Source of the DNA: Ascaphus truei
Lineage: Eukaryota > Chordata > Amphibia > Anura > Ascaphidae
Direction of reading: 5' to 3'
Assembly: GCA_036426205.1 (NCBI GenBank)
Contig: CM071587.1
Location: 434,001 to 498,000 of the forward strand
DNA length: 64,000 bases
The notes under the pieces were generated by a model. The model ran no database searches, was not told the DNA's origin, and saw only the letters and a list, made by a program, of their open reading frames with translations. Shown piece by piece: positions 1-11,200 of the stretch. How positions within the stretch are numbered: position 1 is the first letter of the stretch; each line of letters starts with the position of its first letter. The position numbers and the translations under genes are program-made.

Positions 1-480
1 CCCTAATCCCCCACCCTAAAAACCTATACCCCACCCTAATCCCCAACCCTACAAACCGTAACCCCTTAACCTAATCCCCTACCATAAAAACCGTAACCCT
101 TTACCCTAATCCCCCACCCTAAAAATGTATACCCCACCCTAAAACACATTACCCTAAAGCCTTAACCCCTACCCTAACCTTAAACTTTTACCCTCAATAC
201 CTAACCCGTTACCCTAACCCAGTACCCTAAAAACGTTGCCCTTATCCTAAAACCCTGTCCTTAACCCCCTACCCCAACCGCTAAAACCCCTTCCCTCATT
301 GGTGAAACGGCCGGTGGCCGAGTGTCCAGCAGGTGAGCAGCTGCAGCGAATGGTCCCTCTGCAGCCAAAACGCTGGTGGAGACTTGGCCGCGGTGAGACG
401 CCCACGAGCCAATTTCCGACTTCGGTCGGTGGATCCTCACATATATGAGCGTTGCATTTGCCTGCAGATAAGGATCCCGC
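1..480. repeat. Degenerate CCCTAA-like repeat with GC-rich flank
   Basis: Positions 1-300 are loosely repeated CCCTAA/CCCTAAAAACC/CCCCACCCTAA words with no exact period. They pass into a unique GC-rich segment (about 300-480). A reverse-oriented relative occurs at 22725-23035, again next to a GCCGCG-rich segment. The same pairing at two internal sites suggests an interspersed element with telomere-like filler, not a chromosome end. Confidence 0.6.
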
Positions 481-542
481 ACTGATTCTGGGGCGCCATT
501 AAAATATACCAGGACTGTAATTATCTCCGTTAGAAAGAAACT

Positions 543-862
543 CTAACAGTCTTATACCCTGTTCTATACCCCCATTCTGTACCCTGTTCTATACCCTATT
601 CTATACCCTATTCTATACCCCCATTCTATACCCTATTCTATACCCTATTCTATACCCTATTCTATACCCCATTCTATACCCCCATTCTGTACCCCATTCT
701 ATACCCCCATTCTGTACCCTATTCTATATCCCATTCTATGCCCCCATTCCGTACCCTATTCTATACCCTATTCTATACCCCCATTCTGTACCCTATTCTG
801 TACCCCATTCTGTACCCCATTCTGTACCCCATTCTATACCCCATTCTATACCCTATTCTGTA
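543..862. repeat. 11-bp minisatellite, ATTCTATACCC unit
   Basis: About 28 copies of ATTCTATACCC with ATTCTGTACCC and 12-bp ATTCTATACCCC variants. It is simple tandem repetition with no coding potential, and lies in the intron upstream of the first visible exon of gene 1. Confidence 0.85.
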
Positions 863-975
863 GGGGCGTTTTCATTCGAAAAACCTCATTTGTCAGTAGG
901 GATTTTGGGCTGAGAGGGGTGTAAAGAATTAACCCCTCAAAAGAAACGGACCCCAGCCACAATCCCACATTAGTG

Positions 976-1268
976 CAGGGGTGGGCATTTCCAGTCCTCA
1001 AGGGCCACCAACAGGTCAGGGTTACATGATATCCCTGCTTCAGCACAGGTGGCTCAATTCATGACTCAGTTGATTGAGCCACTTGTGCTGAAGCAAAGAC
1101 TGATTGAGCCCCCTGTGCGGAAGCAGGAATATCCTGAAACCTTTTCTGTTCGAAGAGCCCTTGAGGACTGGAGTTTGCCAATTACTGAGCCACCAGCGCT
1201 GAAGCAGGTAAATCCTGAAAGCTGAACTAGCTGGTGGCTCTTGAGAGTTGGCCACACACCAACCCCTC
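976..1268. mobile_element. Fold-back MITE, family A (GCTGAAGCAGGGATATCC core)
   Basis: It starts CAGGGGTGGGCA and carries inverted arms: CAGTCCTCAAG and GCTTCAGCACAGGTGGCTCA on the left, their complements on the right. A second partial copy follows in tandem. At least seven further copies lie in this window (4418, 4672, 5363, 19950, 41262, 42127, 59266), so the family is abundant in this genome. The CAGGGGTG terminus suggests a hAT-type non-autonomous element (inference). Confidence 0.7.
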
Positions 1269-1329
1269 ACCCCTCCCCCCGCCCCGTTCTAGCACTTAAA
1301 ACGCTGTGCATTCCCATTTCATCCCGTAG

Positions 1330-2294
1330 GCCTCCTCGCTCTCCGGATACATGCGCACGATGTTTGAGAAAGTTTTCCTGGTTCAGGTCAATGGTAAGCG
1401 ATGTTCTGTTCTTCTACTGACATGATCTGGAACACGGAATGGTTGTGTCCATGTTCCTGATCACGCTACACTGCACACGCCCGATGAGGTCCAGAATGAA
1501 TTTTCTGATGAATGGTTTATCTTACAGTGGGGCTGAGCGTAGGCGTGACTTTACCAGCATTACCTAACGTACAACTCGTTCACCCAGTCGTGGATATGAA
1601 GGACGTAAGTAGCCACCGCCATGGAACTGATGTCATGGAATATAAAAAAAATGATGCCTCTATAATAAGGTGACCAGACGTCTCGGTTTTTCTGGAATAG
1701 TCCCATTTTTTGGACTTGTATCCCGGTGTCCTGGCCGACTTTTTCAAAAGTCCCAAAACATACCGTTTTTTTATGCCCCAATCGCAAATGCGCTGCCAGC
1801 AAGAGACGATCCTGCATGTGCGCAACTACACATGCTCGATTGGTGTGGACCACTCATGCGTGGGCGGCTGGCTCTGGCCGTTCACACATGTGCAGTCGGC
1901 ACGGGGTTGTTCGCGCATGCGTGAAAATTGTCCTGGTTTTAACTGCAGAAAAATGGTCACCCTATATCCATAATCTATATCCATGGTTCCCAATTCCCAT
2001 CCTCAAGAACACCCCCATCAGGTCGGGTATTAATGATGTCCCTGTGTCACAGAGGGTGCAGTCATAATGAACCCGGGACATCCTTACAACCCAACCTATA
2101 GGGGGTTCTTGAGGACAGACGCTGGTAACCCCTGCTCTAGATGATGACATGAAGACAGGTTGGAAGGACACATACACAGCCCCTGAAGAGGGTATCATTA
2201 CGGGCAGCTTCGGTCCATGAGCGCATGGGAATAACCAATCCGTTTCTTGCAGGATTACGCCGTCATGTCATGTGATCTTCAATACAACGAGTGA
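1330..2294 (+). CDS. Gene 1: BPI-fold family protein, last three coding exons
   Basis: Coding exons are 1330-1393 (64 nt), 1528-1604 (77 nt) and 2253-2294 (stop TGA). All three have AG acceptors. The first two have donors GTAAGC and GTAAGT, and the phases fit (0, 1, 0). They join to 60 residues. The middle exon carries the family's C-terminal pattern of a hydrophobic G-x-x-LP-x-LP-x-VQLV strand (residues read VGVTLPALPNVQLV). The last exon ends in SCDLQYNE, the usual short terminal strand. The 64-nt exon matches in length and phase the 64-nt exon 13 of gene 2 downstream. The rest of the gene is off the left edge. Proteins of this family are secreted lipid-binding barrels, and several bind bacterial lipopolysaccharide. 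Which paralogue this is cannot be decided from 60 residues. Confidence 0.82.
1667..1964. mobile_element. hAT-like MITE with GGTGACCA termini
   Basis: The left end AAGGTGACCAGAC and the right end ATGGTCACCCTAT are inverted repeats. The left arm reads GACGTCTCGG...TGTCCTGG, a layout common in vertebrate hAT MITEs. It lies inside the last intron of gene 1 and has no coding capacity. Confidence 0.7.
1985..2140. mobile_element. Diverged fold-back MITE, CCTCAAGAACxxCC arms
   Basis: Left arm CATCCTCAAGAACACCCCCA and right arm GGGGGTTCTTGAGGACAG are inverted repeats around a short spacer. It resembles family A in its outer arms only. It sits in the last intron of gene 1. Confidence 0.5.
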
Positions 2295-2419
2295 CCGGTG
2301 ACGCCATCTCATGAAACCGTAACACACTACCTGACCTCAAAGTGGCCGGCCAATGCCGAGGGGCAGCCTGCCAGATCATGGGAACGCGACACTGCGCCAT
2401 ACTCTTGTATAAAAGGGAT

Positions 2420-2425
2420 AATAAA
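2420..2425 (+). promoter_or_regulatory. Poly(A) signal AATAAA of gene 1
   Basis: A canonical AATAAA lies 126 nt after the gene 1 stop codon, and a GT-rich stretch follows. This fits a short 3' UTR. Confidence 0.6.
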
Positions 2426-2654
2426 ATGTTATGGAATACCCCACTGGCTCTTATTTTCTTGTATTGAGGTCTGGAATACTCTTTTATGATATTTAATTTC
2501 CGCCTGCACCTGGCCGGGGCTCGTAATAATGCATCATTCTCATTACCTACAAAAAATAAACATGTAACGCTTGTTTAGTACCATGGGGACCATACTCCAT
2601 CCTGATGTATACTGCATCCCAACACGAAGAGCCACTTTACCTTTTGTTTCAACA

Positions 2655-2840
2655 CTACCCCTTATTCCCTCTAGATTGTAAGCTCTTAGGACCAGGCCCC
2701 TCATTGTCTTCTTCTGTGTTTGATTGTGCTCGTTTGTTCTTATTTGTATGTCATTCAGTTTACGTAATTCTGTACCCCTATTGTACCACACTACAGAGCA
2801 TGTTGGCGCTTTACAAATAAACGCTGATAATAATACCAAT
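2655..2840 (+). repeat. L2/CORE-SINE-type 3' tail
   Basis: The segment reads CTAGATTGTAAGCTCTTAGG at its start and GGCGCTTTACAAATAAACGC at its end, followed by AATAATAAT. These are the hallmark ends of the L2/MIR-related tail. Related copies are at 8075, 20935 (reverse) and 57795 (reverse). Confidence 0.65.
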
Positions 2841-4235
2841 CTATACACGATACCCCAACAGTACAGGAGTTCCTCCCGCTGCTCTCTTTTGCCTTGCGGA
2901 AGCCAAATAGAGAGCTATATCCACGTGATGCCACGTGAAGAATGCGTTGCTAACCACAGCACCGGCAGTGACCACGTCAGCCCAGGATAAGGACACGGCT
3001 GCTCAGCACCTGGCTGTCCTAAACAGAAAAAAGACCAAAGTTACCTGGCAGATAGGAACCGATAATCCAGCAGCACAAACAAACCTTTATTGTACGGCTT
3101 CATTATGAGCAGGAATTCACGGGCCGCTCACCTGAGCTAATTAAGATATAGGGTTTCTCATGGGATAAAACCTTATTGTTTGGTTCATGGTATAGTTATA
3201 AGCCCTGCCACTAAGAGGAATCAGTCAGGCAGGTACAACACAATGGCGGGCATCAGACTTCAGGAGATGGATCCCAAGCGTGCTTAGAAGATACCCTTTC
3301 AACCGCTACTCCTGTGGTCCAAAATTTTAAAATGATCAGTATTATTGCGGAAAACACTTGGTTGTTCAATAAGAAATAGCAAATGTACACAGAGCTGCAC
3401 CAAAACACAGGTTGTCACCTCAAACAGTTTCAATCTAACTCTGGTGTTGGGGCGTAAAGGGACATAGGCCCTTATCCTATAAACCGTGAAAGCCCCAATC
3501 TATCGCTATCGCATGTTTACCAGAAAAAAAAGGGTCAGAACGGGACCCCAGGGGCTGGTATCTGCCACGTAATGACCAGTTCCTTAACCATTACACCACT
3601 TCTGGACAACTGATTTTCTGGAACTATGACCTTCCTAAAATAACAAGCCCAGGGTTAGACAAATACAATGAGGAAGTATGGAGGTGCAAAACGTGTAGGG
3701 ATTACGTAGAGACGCTCTGCTTCTGGATACGGTAGAGACTGATGTGGCTAGGTGGAGACGCAGTCCATTTAACCGGCTACCCGCGACTGCGGGGGACTTT
3801 GGAAAACATCCGTTCTCGGAGCTCAAGTAGTTTTGCTGAATTGTAAGGGTGGATGTTATCGTTTTATGTCACGTACACGTATTTTATACTTACCTCGGTT
3901 CGCTTCGGTTTCTCCCGTTCTCTTACAAAAACAAGGTTACCCAATCATTGCATGGTCACCATACGCCCCCAACGTTTCAAAGCCATGAAGTCAGCATAAT
4001 GGTAAAAGTCTGACCATTCGTAACATGCGGGACATAACCGGGATATGAGGCAATACTGTACATTAGCACAATAACTTTAAGAAGGTATACTAATCCTGGT
4101 GTAACCATGTCCGGCTCAAGCAGTTATCAGCTAAATGCTTGGCAAACAGAAGAAATCGGCTGGCACTGGATTCTTAATAGCTCTAAGTTGCACAATAATC
4201 AGAATCCATCCGACTTATATAGCACCCCCTGTAGT
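2841..4235. other. Intergenic stretch between genes 1 and 2
   Basis: Apart from the tRNA-like fragment no gene, exon or tandem repeat could be supported. Short open frames here have no recognisable domain and no matched splice sites. Confidence 0.5.
3490..3612 (-). repeat. Possible tRNA-derived SINE fragment
   Basis: On the minus strand the segment contains GTGGTGTAATGGTTAAGG, an A-box-like tRNA promoter word, followed about 50 nt later by GGGGTCCCGTTCTGACCC where a B-box would be expected. No cloverleaf could be drawn, so a functional tRNA is unlikely. Confidence 0.3.
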
Positions 4236-4296
4236 TATATAAGTCGGGAGCAGAGCAGGCGCAGGTAATCCGGACATTCTGCAGACACCGTGCATG
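4236..4296 (+). promoter_or_regulatory. Candidate TATA promoter and non-coding exon 1 of gene 2
   Basis: TATATAAG at 4236-4243 is followed by a short stretch ending at 4296, where a consensus donor begins (CATG then GTGAGC). The first coding exon of gene 2 starts with an AG acceptor only 5 nt before its ATG, so an upstream non-coding exon must exist. This is the best candidate seen. The start site would be near 4266. Inference only. Confidence 0.35.
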
Positions 4297-4417
4297 GTGA
4301 GCAGTAAAGAGAGATGTGGGGGAATGCGAACGAAAGGAGGGTCTCAAATATATCGGATAGGGCAGTAAGAGGGATCGGGTGAGAGAATACGAAAAAGACG
4401 AGAGCGTTCTGAAGACC

Positions 4418-4616
4418 AGGGGGGCTCAACTCCAGTCCTCAGGACCCCCCAACTGTCAGGCTTTAAGGATATTTTAGCTTGAGCACAGGTGGCTCAATCA
4501 GTCCCTGCTTCAACACAGGTGGCTCAATCATGGCCTGATTGAGCAACCTGTGCTGAAGCTGGGTTATCCTTTAAACCTGATATGTTGGGAGGTCTTGAGG
4601 ACTGGAGTTGAGCACC
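4418..4616. mobile_element. Fold-back MITE, family A
   Basis: Inverted arms AACTCCAGTCCTCAGGACCC and its complement near 4590 enclose GCACAGGTGGCTCAATCA and its complement. Copy of the element described at 976. Confidence 0.7.
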
Positions 4617-4671
4617 ACTGCGGTAGATCACGGTGAGTACCACTGATAGTACAGAAGGTCTAAGGCAGTGG

Positions 4672-4792
4672 CTCAGTCAAAGCCACCTGTGCTGAAGCAG
4701 GGACGGATTGTGTCACCTGTGCTGATGCAAGGATATCCCTAAAACTTGACCTGTTGGGGGGGGGGTCTTGAGGACTGGAGTTGAGCACCCCT
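4672..4792. mobile_element. Fold-back MITE, family A, right half
   Basis: Contains GCCACCTGTGCTGAAGCAGG, a poly-G run and TCTTGAGGACTGGAGTTGAG. The left half is mostly missing. Confidence 0.6.
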
Positions 4793-5093
4793 TAGTGTAA
4801 GGAAGATCTACAATACATGAAGCCTTTGCACCTTCAGGTGCGGTGGGAGAGAGGAGGTCAGTGGAAAAAGAGTCAACAAGCACAATAGTGAATGGAATCT
4901 CCAATTATGACCTGAAGCGTAAGAAATAGTCGCAGATAGGAATTGCGTTCCCGGATGTACTACCTGCGTCTGCAGATGACTGGAATTAACGGTAGGAAGC
5001 AGTGGGGAGCAGAGGCAGCGTGCTCCTGTCCTGAGATGGTCTCATTCCATGCATCATGTAACCAGACTGACCGCGGGCGTTCTTGCAGGTTCC

Positions 5094-5211
5094 ATGATGA
5101 GGAGCATGTCTTGGCTTGGGAACCTGGTGCTATTCTCGGCTCTCCTGACGCTGTCTCGGAGCCTCGACCCCGGGGTATTCCTTCAGCTAGACGGCTGCGC
5201 GTTACAAAATG
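5094..5211 (+). CDS. Gene 2 coding exon 1: signal peptide
   Basis: The acceptor TTCTTGCAG ends at 5088, then GTTCC and ATGATG. The first ATG (5094) is used here. The 39 residues begin MMRSMSWLGNLVLFSALLTL, a clear signal peptide, followed by DPGVFLQLDGCALQN. The donor GTAAGG leaves phase 1. Its coding length of 118 nt equals that of the candidate exon at 58124 in gene 3. Confidence 0.9.
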
Positions 5212-8200
5212 GTAAGGAGAACAAAGTGCCGGCAGGCTGGGCACAAGGACGGGGACAGCTGCTCATGCAAAGTGTCCCAATTCTGACTTGTATCAACACG
5301 GCTAGTTTTATTGACATTACCCGGAAATGTTAAAGGGCCATGATAAATGTCATTAAGGCAGAGATTCGCAACTCTAGTCCTCAAGCTCTTCCCCCCCCCC
5401 CCCTCCCCCCCTCCCCAACAGGTCAGGTTTTAAGGATATCCCTGCTTCAGCACAGATGGTGCAGCCGAAGACTGAGCCACCTGTGCTGAAGCAGGGGCTG
5501 ATTGAGCCACCTGTGCTGAAGCAGGGATATCCTGACCACCTAACCTGTTGGGGGGGGGGATTAAGGACTTGAGTTGAGAACACCAGGATTAACAGACAGG
5601 AAATGTAGTATGGACACTTGTAGCGATACTGGAAGGCACACAGGAGCATAGCTGCTAAGCAGTGGAATGCTCTAAGTAAAGCACCCTATTACTTAGCAGT
5701 ATTTAGTAAACATGGCCCATAATGAGGAAAGACTTGCATAGCATTTACTACAGACTTGCTAAATGATTTCATTACTTTGGGGCAAAATTGTGATAGAGGC
5801 ATTCGGATAATCTGTAAATAACTGAAATTAACCTTCCGCTCCTCTTAGATAGTTTACAAATTGATTTATATTTTAAATACTTAGGTGCATAGGGAAAGAA
5901 AACCATGAATCATAGAACAACTTGTTGTATAAGGTAAAGCTCACACTAGGTCCCTCTAAATTGCACTCAAAGTCTATACTAGTGTTTGTTTAGTATGATA
6001 GAATTATCTGGAATCAGTTATTCATATAGAACAAGATGTCCAATACACCTTATATGTACTGTACCACTGACTAGGAAAGGAAACGTTCAAAAAACAATAA
6101 CGTTTTATTAATTTAAACCACGACAACTGTGATATATTTACAGTGATGGTTAAAATAAGATTACAATCCCCAAAAAGAGCCTCTCGAAACTGTTGACCAC
6201 TAATATTAGTCCCAAAAATAATTGATATGGGTCAAGCAATTAAGAATGGTATCTTTAATCATTACAGCAGAATCTCTATTGTACTTAGCAGTTAATGCGT
6301 TATTAATAATAATGTCCTGGTGGGTAAAGGTGTGTGATCCGTTGGTACTTATTAGTGGTTCCAAGTGATACAGATGTATAACCAGTCAACATTTTTTATA
6401 TAGATCCAAAACAGTTATAATTAATAACTACTGAATCTCCCAGTAAATGGGTTAAAGACACACCCTGTATAAATCGGCAGGTGACCACTCCTTATATATA
6501 CCCCTGCAGCGTTATTAATGCTTGGCAGAATAGTAACACAGGGTTAATATGTAGTTTAATAACACCATCAGTAAGTTACATGCTGGGGTCCACTATATTC
6601 AGAAGTAGCACTGTGAACTCATACAAATCCATCCTATTTTGCCATTGCTGCTCTCGGTAGATATTCAAAGTTGAGCAGCACGTTTAATTGTCAGGACAGT
6701 AACACAGTAACAGGATCAACCCTGTTGTGCCATAAATATTCAAAATAAGCATTTAACCTTGGGCAGTATACTCAAATCGGAAAGAGGGTAACCAAGTAGC
6801 CAGTTACAGCAAATCAATATACAAGTGCCAGGGCACCGGTGGCTACATTTAGCACACTTTGTATCAACTCGCTCAACAAAATAACCTGCATTCGCTTGAT
6901 TGTAGCAAGGCAAGTCCAGTCTAGTTCTAAAATATTCTGCTCTGACAAAACGCTACTGTATTGGGGGATTAAAATCTATTTTAACCATCACTGTAAATAT
7001 ATCACAAGCGTCGTAGTTTGGATTAATAAAACCTTATTATTTTTTGAACGTTTCCTTTCCTAGTCAGTGATACAGTACATATAAGGTGTATTGGAGGTCT
7101 GGTTCTATAGGAATAATTGATTCCAGATGATTCCATCATATTCAAACAAACACTATTATGTACTTTAAGTGCAATTTAGAGGGACCTAGTGTGAGAGCTG
7201 TACCTCATACAACAAGTTATTATATGATTTGGATAAACTGTCCTGAAAATCAAACTAAAAAAAAAATACAACCTGCTGTATATTTAATGGGCAATGAAAT
7301 ATGTTCAAGTTGGCAATAGCTTTGGGACATACCTAAAAACATCACGTGTAAGCACATCCCCACGTCTCAGATAGGTCTGCGAACCTGCCCCTCCCCATTA
7401 TCTCTTTGCATACAGTCCTTTCACTGCAGCCAGGGATTGTGGGTAGAGACATGCAAATGAGCACACAGTGTCACCTTTTGCTTCTTACCCACTTTCACAT
7501 GGACACCCTATATAAGCTTCTGCCTGCCGCATTACACAGCTTTTCAGTACAACCTGGGATAAAGAAGTGTAGAGCCGGTAACCCTATCAGAATTAGCATA
7601 ATTTGAACATGCAAATGAGTAAACTGAACAGCATCACTGTACACTGCCACCTACCTCTTAAAGGCAGTATTACAACTCATTCATAAAGATGAGTGCTCAT
7701 GTAACGGATACTCAGTGGCATTTACACTGATTTTACAGCCAAGCCCCAATCCAGATTCCTGTAAAGTGATTCCATTCCAGGTAAGATCAGCACCATTTAG
7801 TGATGCAAGAATGAGCTTTAACGTGAGATTAACTCATTATCTGACGCTTTGCAGTGGTGACAGACATTCTGACAAATGATGACATCATAAAAATACCGAA
7901 AACGTTACCGTCTCCTAAAAAAGAAAAAGGCAAAAAGAGTCAATTTATGGGCCTATCACAGTAAGTACGCACATTCTGACAGCCACTGATACCTTACACA
8001 GGTAAGTGCATTCCTTAAAGCTGCAGTTCAGTACAGACGCAGTACAGGCTCAGTGAGTACAGACACTGACTGGCACTGAGTTTGAAGCAAGTCACTTTAT
8101 CTCCCTGTGCCTCAGTCACCACAAACATAGATTGTAAGCTCTACGGGGCAGGTATTGTGTCTGCAAAATGTCTCTGTAAAGCGCTACGTAAAAACTAGCA

Positions 8201-11200
8201 GCGCTATACAAGAACAAACAATTATTCTTATTATATATTATGTGTGGGGTTTTTTTTTGCAACTTAAATTTTATTTCCAATTCGTTCAGGCAGAATACAA
8301 ATTCATTACATAATTACATTACATATATTAGATATACATCTGTATCCTACTGCCTTCATAGGGCAGAATCAGTGAGTATAGGACACAACACCTTGAGGGA
8401 GGGATGGGGACGGTAAGGCATGGAAAGGTAAGGTAAGGGTGACCTCTATTCAAATCTTGTTCATCTAAAGCTCGTTAGCTCGCTCCTTCGGTCATTCGTT
8501 TTCTTAGGACTGTGCGGCCACAGTACTGCCTGTTTTTTTTTAATAAATTAGTTCTGTATTATGAGAAAATACTTGTAGCATTTAAAAAAATTAAAACAAA
8601 ACCATTTTATAGAATTTTTTTTAATGTATTCTAATGTAACAAGCATTTTTGTTCCTATAGCAACTATTTACAAAGTCACATCCTCTTCCCCTTCTGAAAC
8701 AGCATCACCTTTTTTGAGCCCCGCCCTCTCTAGCAGTGAACTAATTGAATCTAGTGCCGGCCTGGTCACATGATCTTCCTCACAGAACTTTGGCTGTCAG
8801 CGCAGCAGAAGAGGGCCCAAGATGCATTTAGTGAACCCCTGAGCCGAATCTTCAGCGATCGATTACAGGAGAACCGATCAATCAGCAACTTAGCTAATCA
8901 CTTGGCAGTGTGCAGATGTATTGATGCACATATTGAAGAAGAAAACAATATTTAAAAATAACCGACAGCTTAAACTGCAGCTTTAATAGCAAACTCAATG
9001 AATAATAATATCACTATCCAATTACATCCTAATTATCTGGATTACACCATACTGTATGTTTGGAGAGAAATACCCCTGACATATAGTGTCACTTTCTGCC
9101 ACATTGGTCTTTGCGCGTGGTGTGTATGCGGCCCCCGCACATATGTCGGCTGCTCGCGGCTGACCCGCGAATGCGTCGAGGCCGGGAAAATTGAGTTTTA
9201 ACGTTGGTTGCAATACTGCGTATTAATGATAGGTGGCGGTAGTGTGTCTTCGAAATCTAAATGCAATGTAACCCTTCTCTTACTCCCGTTCACAGCGCAT
9301 GTTCCGATACGATATAATACGATATACGTAATGGTATTTAAATGTAACCCAACACTTATTACCCTAATAACTTCAAATGACTAAAATGTATTTTAAAATC
9401 TGAAATAGTTTTTTATTAGATTACAATAAATGACTTTATGAAAAGTACAATAATTCACATTTCTGCGCTCTTCGTCTAAATGTACAATCCTCTTCCGCCG
9501 GCGGCCGGGGGGGGGGGGGCGGCTATGGGAGATGTTCACCTGTAAAAAGAGAAAGTTGTATATTAATAATCGAGAAGAAATACAGCGGTGTGATGCCACG
9601 CACAAAGGTTATGACACAGATTGCGTAAATGCATAGTGTTTTTTAATATAGTGTGACACTGTTGTATATTACATGTTATCTTCTCCCGGGACACCTGCTC
9701 AGAATTATCTTTAACTGTGCATGCAATGTCTTGTATATAATGTATACCCTGCTCATTATGTAACTGTATTTGTAAACATGTATTATTTGTCTTAACTCTG
9801 TGCCCAGGACATACTTGAAAACGAGAGGTAACTCTCAATGTGTTACTTCCTGGTAAAACATTTTTATAAATAAATAAAATATTGTACTGTAACATTCAGA
9901 GTATCATAGGCAAAGATGCTCAGTGCGCCACCTGCTGGACATATACAGAACTGCAAGTACACAAGTAATTATTCCATCTGACCACAAACAAGGTCAGCAC
10001 GGGACTGGGTGAGGGGCTCAGCGCGGGACTCAGTGCGATGTTCAGCGCAGGGCTCAGCGCGGGACTCAGTGCGATGTTCAGCGCAGGGCTCAGCGCGGGA
10101 CTCATTGCCATGTTCAGTGCAGGGCTCAGCGCGGGACTCAGCGCAGGGCTCAGCGCGGGACTCAGCGCAGGGCTCAGCGCGGGGCTCAGCGTGGGGGTTC
10201 AGCGCGGGGGTCTCAGCGCGGGGGCTCAGCGGCTGGGGGTAGGCGGGGTCAGCGCTAGGGACTCAGCGCGGGGGTCAGCATAGGGCTAAGAGGGGACTAC
10301 AGCGCCGTGCGGTAAGCACTAGGGTTAGCGCTGGTGATCAGCGCGGGGCTCATGGCGCAGGATCAGCACAGGTGCTAGAGGGGGCTCAGCGCGGGGTCGA
10401 TGGCAGAGTGGCTAGCGCAGACTCGCAAGCTCAAGCGTGCTCGCGGGGCTCAGCAGATCAGGGCTCAGAGTGGGACTCGTAGCGCGGGACTCAGCGCAAG
10501 GCTCAGCGGGGTCTCAGGCGGGGAGTCTACGTGGGGACCCAGCGCCGGCGTTCAGAGCGGGGACCTCCCGGCGCGGGGGCTCAGGCGGGCTCAGTTTGGT
10601 TTCACAATATCAGCCAGAGATCGGCAGGGCTCAGGTGGAATCAGACCGGTCAGCGAGGGCTATCAGTCGGGGACGCACGGGTCCTTCGGGCTCCGGGGAT
10701 CAGTTGTGGGACTCAGTGCGTATGTTCAGTGCAGGGTCATGCGGGTGAGCCTGGCTCAGCGCGGGATCTCAGCGAGTGGATCGCAGAGCGGGGTCTTCAG
10801 TGAAGGGCTCAGCGCAATGGAGCAGAACATGCTTAGCGATGCCTGCGGGCGGGCGCGCCAGGCCGGCGCTCTTTTAGGCTATGGTGGGGTACACTCGCCT
10901 CCGCTCTCACCTCCTTGTTAGGCCCCCTCCCGGTCACTTTTGCCAGCCCCGACTCCTTGATGGTTATGTCTCATCCCTCTTGTGACCGCCTGACGCTTTA
11001 TCCAGTCTGTCCCTGGGCGCAGTTCTGTGCCGCCGTTTTATGTTTGCGTAGTTGTTTCCTCCCGCTTCCTCGGGTCATTCCTGCCACCCCTTCGCTTCTC
11101 TGACACCCCCCTTTTCCCTCTAGAGTACCCCGGCCTCATTTTCCCTTCTATTTGTCTGCCCTGTTCGTGATTCGCGATCTGGTCGAACGCTGCCCGGTGC

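Noticed and set aside
1..300. Chromosome telomere
   Set aside because: Repeats are degenerate and attached to a unit that recurs internally at 22.7 kb; gene 1 exons begin only 1 kb away.
7739..7781. 43-nt exon-like segment with TTTTACAG acceptor and GTAAGA donor
   Set aside because: Its phase does not connect exon 1 with exon 3 of gene 2, while 7855-7960 does.
8770..8955. 61-codon frame as a BPI-fold exon
   Set aside because: It lies inside a TTAA-ended DNA transposon and has no matching splice phases.
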